NCBI GenBank assembly: GCA_947501105.1
Contig: CANMUP010000006.1
Coordinates: forward strand, 96,214-160,213
DNA from: an uncultured Flaviramulus sp.
GTDB lineage: Bacteria; Bacteroidota; Bacteroidia; Flavobacteriales; Flavobacteriaceae
Direction: 5' to 3'
Length of the DNA stretch: 64,000 nucleotides
This document shows positions 9,074 to 17,892 of the stretch, piece by piece. The first letter of the stretch is position 1; every line of letters starts with the position of its first letter. A model generated the notes under the pieces. That model made no database searches. It had not been told where the DNA came from and saw only the letters and a program-made list of their open reading frames with translations. A program made the translations under genes and the position numbers.

Positions 9074-9859
9074 ATGAAAAAAATACTAGTATCAATTCTG
9101 TGCATATTTACTCTAGTAAATATACAGGCCAATAATGCAAAAAGTGAAGTAATAAAGAAAAAGAGAGTTTTAATATTTACAAAAAATGGGTTATCATTAA
9201 ATGGAAAAAAAGGATATGTCCACGAAAATATTTCAAATAGTATAAAAGCATTACAAGAAATTTGTAAACTAGAAAAAATAGAAACCGTGGCTAGTGAAGA
9301 TGCATCACTATTTACAGATGAAACTTTAGCTCAGTTTGACGCTATTATCTTTTCAAATGCAAATAATGAAGTTTTTGATACAGAAGAGCAAAAACGATCC
9401 TTCCAAAAATATATTAGAAATGGTGGCGGATTTATTGGTATTCATTCGGCAAATGCGGTAGAAAGAGATTGGCCGTGGTATTGGGCACTAATTGGCGGTA
9501 AATTTATGAGGCACGCTCCGCACCAAGAATTTGATGTTGTTGTCACAGATTCTAATCACCCATCAACAGAATTTTTAGGTGAAAAATGGACAGTAAATGA
9601 CGAATGCTATTATTCCAATAATTTAAATCCAGATATAAATGTATTACTTTCAGCAGATATGACAACTGTTAAAGACAAGAAGAAATCAGAATATCCTAAT
9701 AACATTTTTGGAAATTATTTTCCAATATGTTGGTCTCATGAGTTTGATGGTGGCCGTCAATGGTATACAGCTTTAGGTCATGATTCGGAAACGTATGATG
9801 ATCCAGTTTTTAGAAAGCATCTAAAAGGAGGTATTTTATGGGTTCTTAAAAAAAAATAG
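9074..9859 (+). CDS. Exported ThuA-like protein
   Basis: A 261-residue protein with a Sec signal peptide (hydrophobic 4-16, likely cut after NIQA) and a ThuA fold related to class I glutamine amidotransferases. Visible signatures are RVLIFTK, GGGFIGIHSA, WYWALIGGKFMRHAPHQ, HPST and GRQWYTALGHD. ThuA proteins act in the rhizobial trehalose/3-keto-sugar pathway together with Gfo/Idh-type ThuB. Here two Gfo/Idh/MocA-like genes follow, which supports a sugar role. The exported location is predicted from the signal peptide. The exact reaction is not determinable from the sequence. Confidence 0.82.
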   Translation: MKKILVSILCIFTLVNIQANNAKSEVIKKKRVLIFTKNGLSLNGKKGYVHENISNSIKALQEICKLEKIETVASEDASLFTDETLAQFDAIIFSNANNEVFDTEEQKRSFQKYIRNGGGFIGIHSANAVERDWPWYWALIGGKFMRHAPHQEFDVVVTDSNHPSTEFLGEKWTVNDECYYSNNLNPDINVLLSADMTTVKDKKKSEYPNNIFGNYFPICWSHEFDGGRQWYTALGHDSETYDDPVFRKHLKGGILWVLKKK

Positions 9860-9900
9860 TCAATATAAATGCCGGTTTTTAAAATTAAAACAAATAACAC

Positions 9901-11280
9901 ATGGAACGTAGAAATTTTATAAAAAAGACTGTAACTGGAGGCGCAGCAACACTTTTGGTGCCTACTATATTACCTTCTAATGTATTAGGACAAACCATTG
10001 CAAATAGAAAAATTAATGTAGGCCAAATTGGATGTGGAAGAATTGCTAGAGATCATGATATACCTGGAGTTATTCAATATGATAATGCTCGAATGATTGC
10101 AGTTTGTGATGTTGACAGTAATCGGGCAAAAGATGCCAAAGTATTAGTACAAAAATATTATACTAAGAAAACAGGAAGTGATAAGACTGTTGACGTTAAA
10201 GTATATGAAGATTATAAAGACCTACTAATGAATCCTGAAATTGACGCAGTTGTTATTAGTACACCAGACCATTGGCATTCGCAACCTGCTATTGAAGCTG
10301 CACTAGCGGGTAAAGATGTATATCTTCAAAAGCCTACATCTTTAACCTTAGAAGAGGGCAGAATATTGGTAGATATTATAAAAAAGAAAGGAACAATTCT
10401 ACAAGTAGGGACACAACAAAGAGCAATGCCACAATTTAGAATTGCTGCTGAATTGGTTAGAAATGGTAGAATTGGAAAATTACATACGGTAAAAGTTGGA
10501 TTACCAGGAGATCCTGCTGGACCAGAAGCTCCTGAAATGCCTACACCATCTAATTTAAACTATGATATGTGGTTAGGTTCTACTCCTGAAATTCCTTATA
10601 CAGAAATTGGAGTGCACCCACAAAAAGGGTATGGTAGACCAGGTTGGTTAAGACTGGAACAATTTGGAGCAGGAATGATTACGGGTTGGGGTCAACATCA
10701 TTATGATTCTGCTGCCTGGGGAATGGATACAGAATTAACTGGACCAATTTCTGTTGAATCAATTGCAGAGTTTCCAAAATCGGGATTGTGGAATGTACAC
10801 GGAGATTTTATGGCTAAAGCAGAATATGCAAATGGTATTACTATGTATACTAGTGGAGGTTATACCAATGGTATAAAGTATATTGGAGATGATGGCTGGG
10901 TTTTTGTTTCTAGAGGGAACTATACGGCGTCAGCTTCAGATCCAGTAGCAAAGGATAAAAGCTCTAAAGCACTAAATGCTAGCAATCCAGATATTTTAAA
11001 ATCTGTGATAGGCTCAAATGAAATTCATCTAAAGAAAATTGATGAACAGCATGGCGATTGGTTAAATAGCATTGAAAGTAGAAAAGACCCTATTTCTAAT
11101 GTAGAAAAAGGTCATCGTGCTTGTAGTGTTTGCTTGATTACTCATATTTCGATGAAATTAGGTAGAAAATTACATTGGAATCCTGAAAAGGAAATATTTT
11201 CCAATGATGCCGAGGCTAATAATATGCTTAAGCGCTCTCAACGTTTTCCTTACGGAGTAAACAATATTAAGGGTTTATAG
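9901..11280 (+). CDS. Exported Gfo/Idh/MocA family oxidoreductase
   Basis: A 459-residue NAD(P)-dependent sugar oxidoreductase. The N-terminus ERRNFIKK plus a hydrophobic stretch resembles a Tat signal peptide, the usual route for exporting enzymes folded around a nucleotide. The Rossmann motif is GCGRIA (44-49 region), VISTPDHWHSQ follows, and LQKPTS replaces the usual EKP catalytic motif. Glucose-fructose oxidoreductase is the known precedent for an exported family member with tightly bound NADP. It lies 41 bases after the ThuA-like gene. The substrate is probably a sugar or glycoside (inference). Confidence 0.85.
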   Translation: MERRNFIKKTVTGGAATLLVPTILPSNVLGQTIANRKINVGQIGCGRIARDHDIPGVIQYDNARMIAVCDVDSNRAKDAKVLVQKYYTKKTGSDKTVDVKVYEDYKDLLMNPEIDAVVISTPDHWHSQPAIEAALAGKDVYLQKPTSLTLEEGRILVDIIKKKGTILQVGTQQRAMPQFRIAAELVRNGRIGKLHTVKVGLPGDPAGPEAPEMPTPSNLNYDMWLGSTPEIPYTEIGVHPQKGYGRPGWLRLEQFGAGMITGWGQHHYDSAAWGMDTELTGPISVESIAEFPKSGLWNVHGDFMAKAEYANGITMYTSGGYTNGIKYIGDDGWVFVSRGNYTASASDPVAKDKSSKALNASNPDILKSVIGSNEIHLKKIDEQHGDWLNSIESRKDPISNVEKGHRACSVCLITHISMKLGRKLHWNPEKEIFSNDAEANNMLKRSQRFPYGVNNIKGL

Positions 11281-11350
11281 ATCATATATATCAAAGTTGT
11301 TTAACCCAAGGCGAAACAACTATTAAACTAAATTCAATAAATATATTTCA

Positions 11351-12742
11351 ATGAGGCATTTAGCAATTTTGTGCTGTTTCTTTTTTGTTGCTTGTTTAGA
11401 CAAATCCGAAAAGAAAGAAACTCATAAAGAAAACAACAATAAGAAAAGTGAAGTTACCTTAATGACATTAGATCCTGGGCATTTTCATGCAGCATTAGTC
11501 CAGAAATCGATGTATAAACAAGTAAATAATAATGTTTATGTATATGGCCCAAAAGGACCAGATATTAAGCACCATCTAACACGTCTAGAAGGATTTAATA
11601 CCAGAAAAGAAAACCCAACCCAATGGATAGAAAAAGTTTATGAAGGCAATGATTACCTGCAAAAGATGATTTCTGAAAAACCTGGAAATGTCATGGTAGT
11701 TTCTGGTAAGAATAATAAAAAGATAGATTACATTAAAGCTGCTATTGATGCTGGAATTCATGTATATGCTGATAAGCCAATGATTATTAATCCCGAAGGG
11801 TTTAATTTCTTAGAAGAAGTTTTTAAAAAGGCTGCCGAAAAGGGTTTAATAGTATATGATATCATGACAGAACGTTTTGAGATTACTACTATTTTACAAA
11901 GAGAACTCTCTATGAATACTAATGTATTTGGAACATTAGTAGAAGGTACTCCAGAAAAACCAGCAATAACTAAAGAAAGTGTGCATCATTTTTTTAAATA
12001 CGTTTCTGGAAAACCTTTAAAAAGACCAAATTGGTTTTTTGATACTAAGCAACGTGGAGAAGGCTTGAATGATGTATCTACACATTTGGTAGATTTAGTA
12101 CAATGGGAAGCATTTCCGAATATTACCCTGAAGAAATCTGATATTGAAATTATTGATGCTAAACATTGGACAACTAGTCTATCAAAAGAAATGTTTAAAA
12201 AAGTTACAGGTGCTGATACATTTCCTGATTTTTTAAAAAAAGATTTAGATGGAGAATTATTGAATATAAACTGTAATGGTTCTATAACTTATAAGATAAA
12301 AGGAAAAATGGCTAAGACTTCTGTTATTTGGAATTTTCAAGCTCCAGAGGGAACAGGCGACACACATTATAGCATCATGAGAGGGTCCAAATGTGATTTA
12401 ATTATAAAGCAAGGCGTGGAAGAAAATTACAAGCCAAAATTATATATCAAAATAAATGCTAATGAAGATGCAACAAAGTTTGAAGAAAACTTAAAAACAG
12501 CAATTGGTACAACTATCAATCAAAAATATTCAGGAGTAAAACTCGAAAAACTCGACAATAAAACTTGGTTTTTAGATATTCCTCAAGAATACAAAATTGG
12601 CCACGAGCAACATTTTGAGCAGGTTACAATAAACTTCTTAAAATATCTAAAAGAAGGTAACATGCCAGCTTGGGAAATTCCAAATATGATTGTTAAATAT
12701 TATACTACTTCTGAAGCGTTTAAATTTGCTAACAAAAATTAA
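11351..12742 (+). CDS. Putative oxidoreductase lipoprotein, Gfo/Idh-related
   Basis: A 463-residue protein with a lipoprotein signal (lipobox FVAC, Cys15). The fold looks like Gfo/Idh/MocA with the C-terminal domain of PF16490: VYADKPM corresponds to the catalytic EKP motif, and GLNDVSTHLVDLVQWE is typical of the family. The N-terminal glycine-rich nucleotide loop is replaced by LDPGHFHAA, so nucleotide binding is doubtful. It is the last gene of the exported locus, ending four bases before the convergent response regulator gene. It could be a hydrolase or isomerase derived from an oxidoreductase fold. Confidence 0.72.
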   Translation: MRHLAILCCFFFVACLDKSEKKETHKENNNKKSEVTLMTLDPGHFHAALVQKSMYKQVNNNVYVYGPKGPDIKHHLTRLEGFNTRKENPTQWIEKVYEGNDYLQKMISEKPGNVMVVSGKNNKKIDYIKAAIDAGIHVYADKPMIINPEGFNFLEEVFKKAAEKGLIVYDIMTERFEITTILQRELSMNTNVFGTLVEGTPEKPAITKESVHHFFKYVSGKPLKRPNWFFDTKQRGEGLNDVSTHLVDLVQWEAFPNITLKKSDIEIIDAKHWTTSLSKEMFKKVTGADTFPDFLKKDLDGELLNINCNGSITYKIKGKMAKTSVIWNFQAPEGTGDTHYSIMRGSKCDLIIKQGVEENYKPKLYIKINANEDATKFEENLKTAIGTTINQKYSGVKLEKLDNKTWFLDIPQEYKIGHEQHFEQVTINFLKYLKEGNMPAWEIPNMIVKYYTTSEAFKFANKN

Positions 12743-12743
12743 C

Positions 12744-12764
12744 AGATTAGTTTATGACTAATCT
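12744..12764. other. Perfect 8-bp inverted repeat between convergent genes
   Basis: AGATTAGT (12744-12751) and ACTAATCT (12757-12764) with a five-base loop. It spans the stop codon of the response regulator gene and sits directly after the stop of the oxidoreductase gene. No T run follows on either strand, so it is a weak candidate for a bidirectional terminator or mRNA-end stabiliser. Confidence 0.4.
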
Positions 12765-13448
12765 AAACCCTTCACCATGAATGTTAAGTATTTCTACTTT
12801 TTCATCTAATTTTAAGTATTTACGTAATTTAGCAATATATACGTCCATACTACGAGAAGTAAAATAATTATCATCACGCCAAATTTTTGTAAGTGCTAAT
12901 TCACGTGGCATTAAATCGTTTTCATGCAAGGCCAACAAACGTAATAATTCGTTCTCCTTTGGAGATAGTTTTATTGGATCTCCACCATCAAAACGTAAAA
13001 AACGTAACTTAGAATTTAAATCGAAGCTTCCAATTTTAAATTCAAATTGTTTACTATCAGAAATAGTTTCGGTAGCCTTACGCTGCATTATGGCTTTAAT
13101 TTTCATTAAAAGCACTTCACTATCAAAAGGTTTATTCAAGTAATCGTCTGCACCAACTTTATAACCTTTTAAAACATCCTCTTTCATAGCTTTAGCCGTC
13201 AAAAACACTATAGGCACATCTGTGTTTTTTTCTCTTATTTCTTTAGCTAAAGTAAATCCATCTTTATAAGGCATCATAACATCAAGAATGCATAAATCGA
13301 AATCGTCCTTTTTAAACTTTTCGAAACCCTCCATACCGTTTTTAGCATGAACAACATCGTAATCATTCATTATTAAATAATCTTTAAGGACGGTTCCAAA
13401 ATTTGGATCGTCTTCTACTAATAAAATTTTCTTTTTTTGCTCTTCCAT
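12747..13448 (-). CDS. OmpR-family response regulator (RprY-like)
   Basis: A 233-residue response regulator. The receiver domain has acidic residues Glu12-Asp14, phosphoacceptor Asp56 (CILDVMMP), Thr84 (FLTAK) and Lys106 (LNKPF). The C-terminal winged helix contains KLSPKENELLRLLALHEN, RSMDVYIAKLRKYL and the final LNIHGEGFRLV strand. It follows its histidine kinase gene by two bases, so the pair forms one operon. It resembles RprY of Bacteroides, a regulator linked to stress and envelope functions there. The regulon here is unknown. Confidence 0.9.
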   Translation of the reverse strand: MEEQKKKILLVEDDPNFGTVLKDYLIMNDYDVVHAKNGMEGFEKFKKDDFDLCILDVMMPYKDGFTLAKEIREKNTDVPIVFLTAKAMKEDVLKGYKVGADDYLNKPFDSEVLLMKIKAIMQRKATETISDSKQFEFKIGSFDLNSKLRFLRFDGGDPIKLSPKENELLRLLALHENDLMPRELALTKIWRDDNYFTSRSMDVYIAKLRKYLKLDEKVEILNIHGEGFRLVIN

Positions 13449-13450
13449 AT

Positions 13451-15022
13451 TTATGTTATTATAGGCAGCTTTATTATAAATGTGCTTCCTTTACCTTTTT
13501 CACTTTCAACCGTTACATAACCTTGGTGGTCATCTACTATACGTTTTACATAAGCTAAGCCCAATCCGTGGCCTTTAACATTATGTATGTTTCCTGTGTG
13601 TTCTCTATAAAATTTTTCGAAAACACGTTTTAAAGCAGCTTTACTCATTCCGCTACCATGATCTTTTATTTTCAATAAAATATTGGTTCCAATATTTTCT
13701 GTAATAACTTCAATTTTTAAAACATCTGGAGAATATTTAATGGCATTATCCAGAATATTAACCATTACATTAGTAAAATGCATTTCGTTAGCTAAAACAG
13801 ATGATTTCTCAGCATTTAAATACGTTTCAATCGTTCCATTTCTATCTTCAACCAAAAGTTGCACATGTGTTAATGCGTCTTCAACTAAGTCGTGTAACTC
13901 AACTCTATCCTTACTAATATTTAGTTCGTTTTTTTCTAGTTTAGATATTCTTAAAACGTTTTCAACCTGTGCATGCATTCGTTTGTTTTCATCTTTTATC
14001 ATATTAAGATAACGTATAACTTTATCTTTATCATCTATAATTTTTGGGTTTTTTATGGCATCTAAAGCTAAATTTATTGTAGCAATAGGTGTTTTAAACT
14101 CGTGCGTCATGTTATTAATAAAATCTGTTTTAATTTCAGATATTTTACGTTGCTTTACTAATTGATATAAAGCACTTGAATATGCTAAAATAATAACAGA
14201 CGTAAAAATTATAGATAACAAAATCATACCCATAATAGATGACAAAATAAATTTTTTGTCATCAGGAAAATTCACTAAAAGTTTATAGTTGCTTTGATTA
14301 TTTTCATCATAGAAAATAGGCACACTAAAAGTAGATGATTCATCTCTTTCGAAACCATCACTACGTACTTTAGTAGCTAAACTGTTGCTATAAATAGCAA
14401 ACTCGTAATCAATATCGATATTGTCTGCTTTTAATTTATTTGTAAGCAAGTTTTCAATTTCATCTGCAGAAACTCTTTTGTGAACCGGTATTGTTTTTCT
14501 GTAAGCTCTTAAATTTTTATCAAAGTTATTTTTTTGAGCTTCAGCAATATTTCCGCTATTAATAATGTCTACAATTGGGCTTTTTGAAAGATCCTTTTCT
14601 GAAAATTCAGTTTCGTTAAATACCTGAATTTGAGATTCTCCAAGAATATTCTGAACATTAATACTATCTAAACCAATGTCAAAGAGCGATGAAGACAGTT
14701 TATAGTTCTCTTCTAAAACTCCACTTCTGTAAATAAGTGTTTCTTTTGTGCTATTATTTTGTTGATATATAAATAACTGAGAAACTGCAGCCGAATCACT
14801 CTTCTTTTCTTTATCTAACCTTTGATATTTTTCGAAATAAGAGTCTAACTCGTTTTTTTCTATCTTATTAGAAACATAACTTAATGCTGTTTTTACATTA
14901 TGGTTAAAACGGTCATCTGCATTTTTCACAGAATCTTTTATATAATAAGCTTGAACGAATATGATACCTATAAGGGATAAACTCATTAAAAGCACCAATA
15001 GGATGAATATTCTTTTGCTCAT
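13451..15022 (-). CDS. Membrane sensor histidine kinase (RprX-like)
   Basis: A 523-residue kinase with membrane helices at about 5-25 and 259-282 enclosing a roughly 230-residue periplasmic sensor region with no domain I recognise. The H-box is THEFKTP with phosphorylated His307, followed by the N-box NILDNAIKYS and the G-boxes DHGSGMS and GHGLGLAYVK. It is the first gene of the two-component operon and presumably phosphorylates the adjacent regulator. The upstream region carries TTAACA repeats that could allow autoregulation. The signal sensed is unknown. Confidence 0.9.
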   Translation of the reverse strand: MSKRIFILLVLLMSLSLIGIIFVQAYYIKDSVKNADDRFNHNVKTALSYVSNKIEKNELDSYFEKYQRLDKEKKSDSAAVSQLFIYQQNNSTKETLIYRSGVLEENYKLSSSLFDIGLDSINVQNILGESQIQVFNETEFSEKDLSKSPIVDIINSGNIAEAQKNNFDKNLRAYRKTIPVHKRVSADEIENLLTNKLKADNIDIDYEFAIYSNSLATKVRSDGFERDESSTFSVPIFYDENNQSNYKLLVNFPDDKKFILSSIMGMILLSIIFTSVIILAYSSALYQLVKQRKISEIKTDFINNMTHEFKTPIATINLALDAIKNPKIIDDKDKVIRYLNMIKDENKRMHAQVENVLRISKLEKNELNISKDRVELHDLVEDALTHVQLLVEDRNGTIETYLNAEKSSVLANEMHFTNVMVNILDNAIKYSPDVLKIEVITENIGTNILLKIKDHGSGMSKAALKRVFEKFYREHTGNIHNVKGHGLGLAYVKRIVDDHQGYVTVESEKGKGSTFIIKLPIIT

Positions 15023-15031
15023 CGTTCAAAA

Positions 15032-15089
15032 TTAACATTTTAACATTTAGCGTACTTATCATTTAACCTTACATTAACAAAAATGTTAA
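15032..15089 (-). promoter_or_regulatory. TTAACA repeats upstream of the two-component operon
   Basis: Tandem TTAACATT-TTAACATT at 15032-15047 (plus-strand reading) and an inverted repeat TTAACA-AAAA-TGTTAA at 15074-15089. OmpR-type regulators bind direct repeats, so autoregulation is plausible. AT-rich chance repeats cannot be excluded. Confidence 0.4.
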
Positions 15090-15099
15090 AATTTATGGG

Positions 15100-15687
15100 C
15101 TAAATGCATTTTTTTAAGATTTCCTGGTGCACCTTATTAACTTGTTTCTTTGTCCTTTCAAGTGTAGTATTATCAATAACAAAATCGGAGAGCTTTACTT
15201 TATCATCATCACTCCATTGATTTTTCATAATAGCTTTAAGCTTACTTTTTGTAGTATGGTCACGCTTTAGCAGCCGTTCAATTCTCAATTCAATTGGAGC
15301 AGTTACTGTAATTACATAGTCGCACTGTTTGTTTCCGCCATTCTCAAATAGTATGGCAACTTCTTTTATTACGTAAGGAGTTATTTGTTTTAACGTCCAC
15401 TTTTTAAAATGTCTTGCAACTCTAGGGTGTATGATAGCATTCATTTTCTCTAAATAACTACTATCATTAAAAATAATATCAGCAATAAATGATTTATTTA
15501 ATTCTCCATTTATATATGCCTTATCCCCAAAAAGCTGAATAAGTTTTCTCTTAATAACTTTAGATTTTCGCATCAACTTTTTAGCCTCTACATCAGCAAT
15601 ATAAGTAGGTATTCCTAGAGCCATAAATTGTCTAGCCACGGTGGTTTTCCCACTTCCTATGCCTCCTGTAAGTCCTACTATAGTCAT
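15100..15687 (-). CDS. coaE: Dephospho-CoA kinase
   Basis: Catalyses the last step of coenzyme A synthesis, ATP-dependent phosphorylation of dephospho-CoA. The 195-residue length is normal. The P-loop GGIGSGKTT starts at residue 8, YIADVEAKKLM is the substrate-binding segment, and IHPRV and the lid region RIERLLKRD are present. It overlaps the upstream YbbR-like gene by four bases, as is usual in Flavobacteriaceae. The coaBC gene of the same pathway lies about 6 kb away on the same strand. Confidence 0.92.
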   Translation of the reverse strand: MTIVGLTGGIGSGKTTVARQFMALGIPTYIADVEAKKLMRKSKVIKRKLIQLFGDKAYINGELNKSFIADIIFNDSSYLEKMNAIIHPRVARHFKKWTLKQITPYVIKEVAILFENGGNKQCDYVITVTAPIELRIERLLKRDHTTKSKLKAIMKNQWSDDDKVKLSDFVIDNTTLERTKKQVNKVHQEILKKCI

Positions 15688-16649
15688 TCTATTATAATAA
15701 ATTCTATATTTTGTTGACTAATTTTTGCATGCTTCACCGTTTCTGGAAACTTTGTTAGTTCTGGCAACAAAAAAGATTGATTACTAGTTATTTTACTAAA
15801 ATCGCATTCTATTTTAAAATCATTAGCTCCAATAGTTTTAAAATTCTTTAAGCTGGTATAGTAAACAACATTTACCGTTTTAGGAAAGTACTTTAACGTT
15901 TTGTTTTTAGGCCCATTTTTTATGCTTACTGGTACTTTTAGCGTGCCTTCTGTGAACTTCTCAACATTTGCAGTTAAATTTATTGTTTTATTAGAAAACT
16001 TTAAATCATTATTGTTTTCTGGTAAACTCAATTTAATTACTTTGTTTATATCAGATTTAACATCTTCCATTTCAACAAGTTCGGTTTCAATATTACTTAT
16101 TTGCGATGCTAAAACATGTGGACCTATAACTTCTATAGAGTCTGGAGTAATTTTATAAGACTCTGCTATATCAAACCCTGAACTAAATTTTATATTACTA
16201 TTAAAAACTACAGGGATTTTTTTAACCAAATTAGCATCAAACCTAAATATTAAAGTATCTGGAGAAATATTTAGTAATTCAACTTGCTTACCAAATTGCG
16301 TACTAGCCAGTAAATATGCTTTAGATTTGCTCCAAACAAAAGTTGAATCAATTTTAGTAACATCTTTAGTAAAATCAATTGTAACTTTTGGTTTATTAAA
16401 ATAGTAAGTAAGCCATTTAAAACCATGAGTTTTAAGTGTAATATTTAATATAGCGCTCGAATCATTAAGAATAATACTTTCTTGCGGAACATTAGTTTTA
16501 TTAATATTAAAAGCGACTGTGTTTGTATATTCTTTTGATAGTTTTGTGAAGATTAAAATGATAAATGCAAAAAACAAAAACAAAAAAAACACATTTATTT
16601 TTCTATTTTTAATTGAAGTGGAAATTTTTGATTTTATTTTCTTTTTCAT
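15684..16649 (-). CDS. YbbR-like domain protein
   Basis: A 321-residue protein with one N-terminal membrane helix (about 20-38) after a very basic start, then a beta-rich extracytoplasmic part containing YbbR-type repeats (for example PDSIEVIGP at about 170-180 and KVPVSIKNGP). In Firmicutes YbbR proteins regulate the diadenylate cyclase CdaA. No cyclase gene is adjacent here, so that role cannot be assumed. It sits between a glycosyltransferase gene and coaE with four-base overlaps on both sides. Confidence 0.75.
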   Translation of the reverse strand: MKKKIKSKISTSIKNRKINVFFLFLFFAFIILIFTKLSKEYTNTVAFNINKTNVPQESIILNDSSAILNITLKTHGFKWLTYYFNKPKVTIDFTKDVTKIDSTFVWSKSKAYLLASTQFGKQVELLNISPDTLIFRFDANLVKKIPVVFNSNIKFSSGFDIAESYKITPDSIEVIGPHVLASQISNIETELVEMEDVKSDINKVIKLSLPENNNDLKFSNKTINLTANVEKFTEGTLKVPVSIKNGPKNKTLKYFPKTVNVVYYTSLKNFKTIGANDFKIECDFSKITSNQSFLLPELTKFPETVKHAKISQQNIEFIIIE

Positions 16650-17653
16650 TTTAATTTAAAGAATAGTTCTGGAAAATGAACCTCTGGTTTCTTTTTTAAA
16701 ATACCAATTGCAAAAGTAGATTTAAAAAAACCGTATCCATACCCAAAAAACTGAACGCCAATAGCAGCAATAGACAATAATGAAACAATAATATTTTTTG
16801 TTGATATTAAAGCTGCTAAAAATGCTATTACAAAATACAACATATAAGCTATTATTCCCCATTTTACTTTAACAAAAAGTAGTATTACAGATAATAAAAA
16901 CCCAATACAAAATAATGTTGGAAACCAATATGTTATTTTTTTAGTTGAAGGATGCCATTCATTTAAAATTGGACGAACTAATCCAAACTTGTGAACTTGT
17001 TTATAAAATTTACTCCAAGAGATACGACGTTTATGATACACAAAAGCTTCAGGTATTAATCTTGTTTTAAAACCTAAATTCCATAATCTTATTGATAAAT
17101 CTGGGTCTTCTCCTGGATGAATGCGCCCAAAACCTTTTGAGGCTGTAAACGCTTCTTTTGAAATTCCCATGTTAAAACTACGTGGCTGAAAGGTATCGAC
17201 ACTATTTTTATTACCTCGAATACCTCCAGTAGTAATAATTGATGTCATTGAGAAATTAATGGCTTTTTGAAGGTTTGTAAACGAATCGTGTGCCGCATCT
17301 GGACCACCAAAACAGTCAACATAATTTGTATTTAAGCTTTTTTCAACTTCGTTTAAATAATTAGTAGGTAAAATACAATCGGAATCCAAAATGATAAAAT
17401 AATTTCCTTTGGCATGTAGCATTCCAAAATTACGAGAATCTCCAGGACCAGAATTTTCTTTGAAATAATATGAAATATCTAGCTTTCCTTTATATACTTT
17501 AATAGCATCTTTTGATGATATAGTCGAGCCATCTTCAACAATTACTATTTCATATTCAGTTGTTGTGTCCAACTCAACAAAACTTTGTAGAAGCTCTTCA
17601 ATTTCGTCTGGACGATTATAAACAGGAATGATGAATGAAAACTGTAATTGCAT
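16646..17653 (-). CDS. Membrane-associated glycosyltransferase family 2
   Basis: A 335-residue GT2 enzyme. The N-terminal domain has FSIIPVYNRP-type residues, VEDGS (nucleotide-binding acid), ILDSDCILP (DxD motif) and GEDPDLSIRLW (the ED catalytic-base motif). Two or three hydrophobic segments at about 245-315 would hold it at the inner membrane. The C-terminus is short and basic. It starts the operon with YbbR and coaE, and this order is familiar in Flavobacteriaceae. The product glycan is unknown. Confidence 0.85.
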   Translation of the reverse strand: MQLQFSFIIPVYNRPDEIEELLQSFVELDTTTEYEIVIVEDGSTISSKDAIKVYKGKLDISYYFKENSGPGDSRNFGMLHAKGNYFIILDSDCILPTNYLNEVEKSLNTNYVDCFGGPDAAHDSFTNLQKAINFSMTSIITTGGIRGNKNSVDTFQPRSFNMGISKEAFTASKGFGRIHPGEDPDLSIRLWNLGFKTRLIPEAFVYHKRRISWSKFYKQVHKFGLVRPILNEWHPSTKKITYWFPTLFCIGFLLSVILLFVKVKWGIIAYMLYFVIAFLAALISTKNIIVSLLSIAAIGVQFFGYGYGFFKSTFAIGILKKKPEVHFPELFFKLK

Positions 17654-17731
17654 AACACAAATGTAATTAATCCTAGTTCAATAATTTGCAAACTTATGGC
17701 TGCTTTTGGGATAATTACTTTTTTTTGGCAG

Positions 17732-17836
17732 ATAAGCGCGGGAGCGATAGTAGTGGTTAGCTTTTGTAAAACTTAAACCTATGGTTTTACAAAACTAGTA
17801 ACGGATAGCGCGGTTTTTATTTCTTTAAAAACCCGC
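17732..17836 (+). repeat. Palindromic intergenic element, diverged copy 3
   Basis: Between the fabI terminator and the glycosyltransferase start. It holds a long hairpin TTTTGTAAAAC/GTTTTACAAAA at about 17763-17801, preceded by GGAGCGATAGTAG and followed by GGATAGCGCGG. The flanks resemble those of copies 1 and 2 (TTAGCGATTG at 259; GGATAGC at 51190), but the hairpin core differs, so membership of the same family is tentative. Confidence 0.5.
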
Positions 17837-17843
17837 CAAAAAA

Positions 17844-17871
17844 CAAAAAAGCCACCGTAAAAACGATGGCT
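17844..17871 (-). terminator. Rho-independent terminator of fabI
   Basis: On the minus strand AGCCATCG, loop TTTTTA, CGGTGGCT (one G-T pair), followed by six T. It lies 22 bases after the fabI stop. Confidence 0.85.
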
Positions 17872-17892
17872 AAATTATATATATAAAATTGT

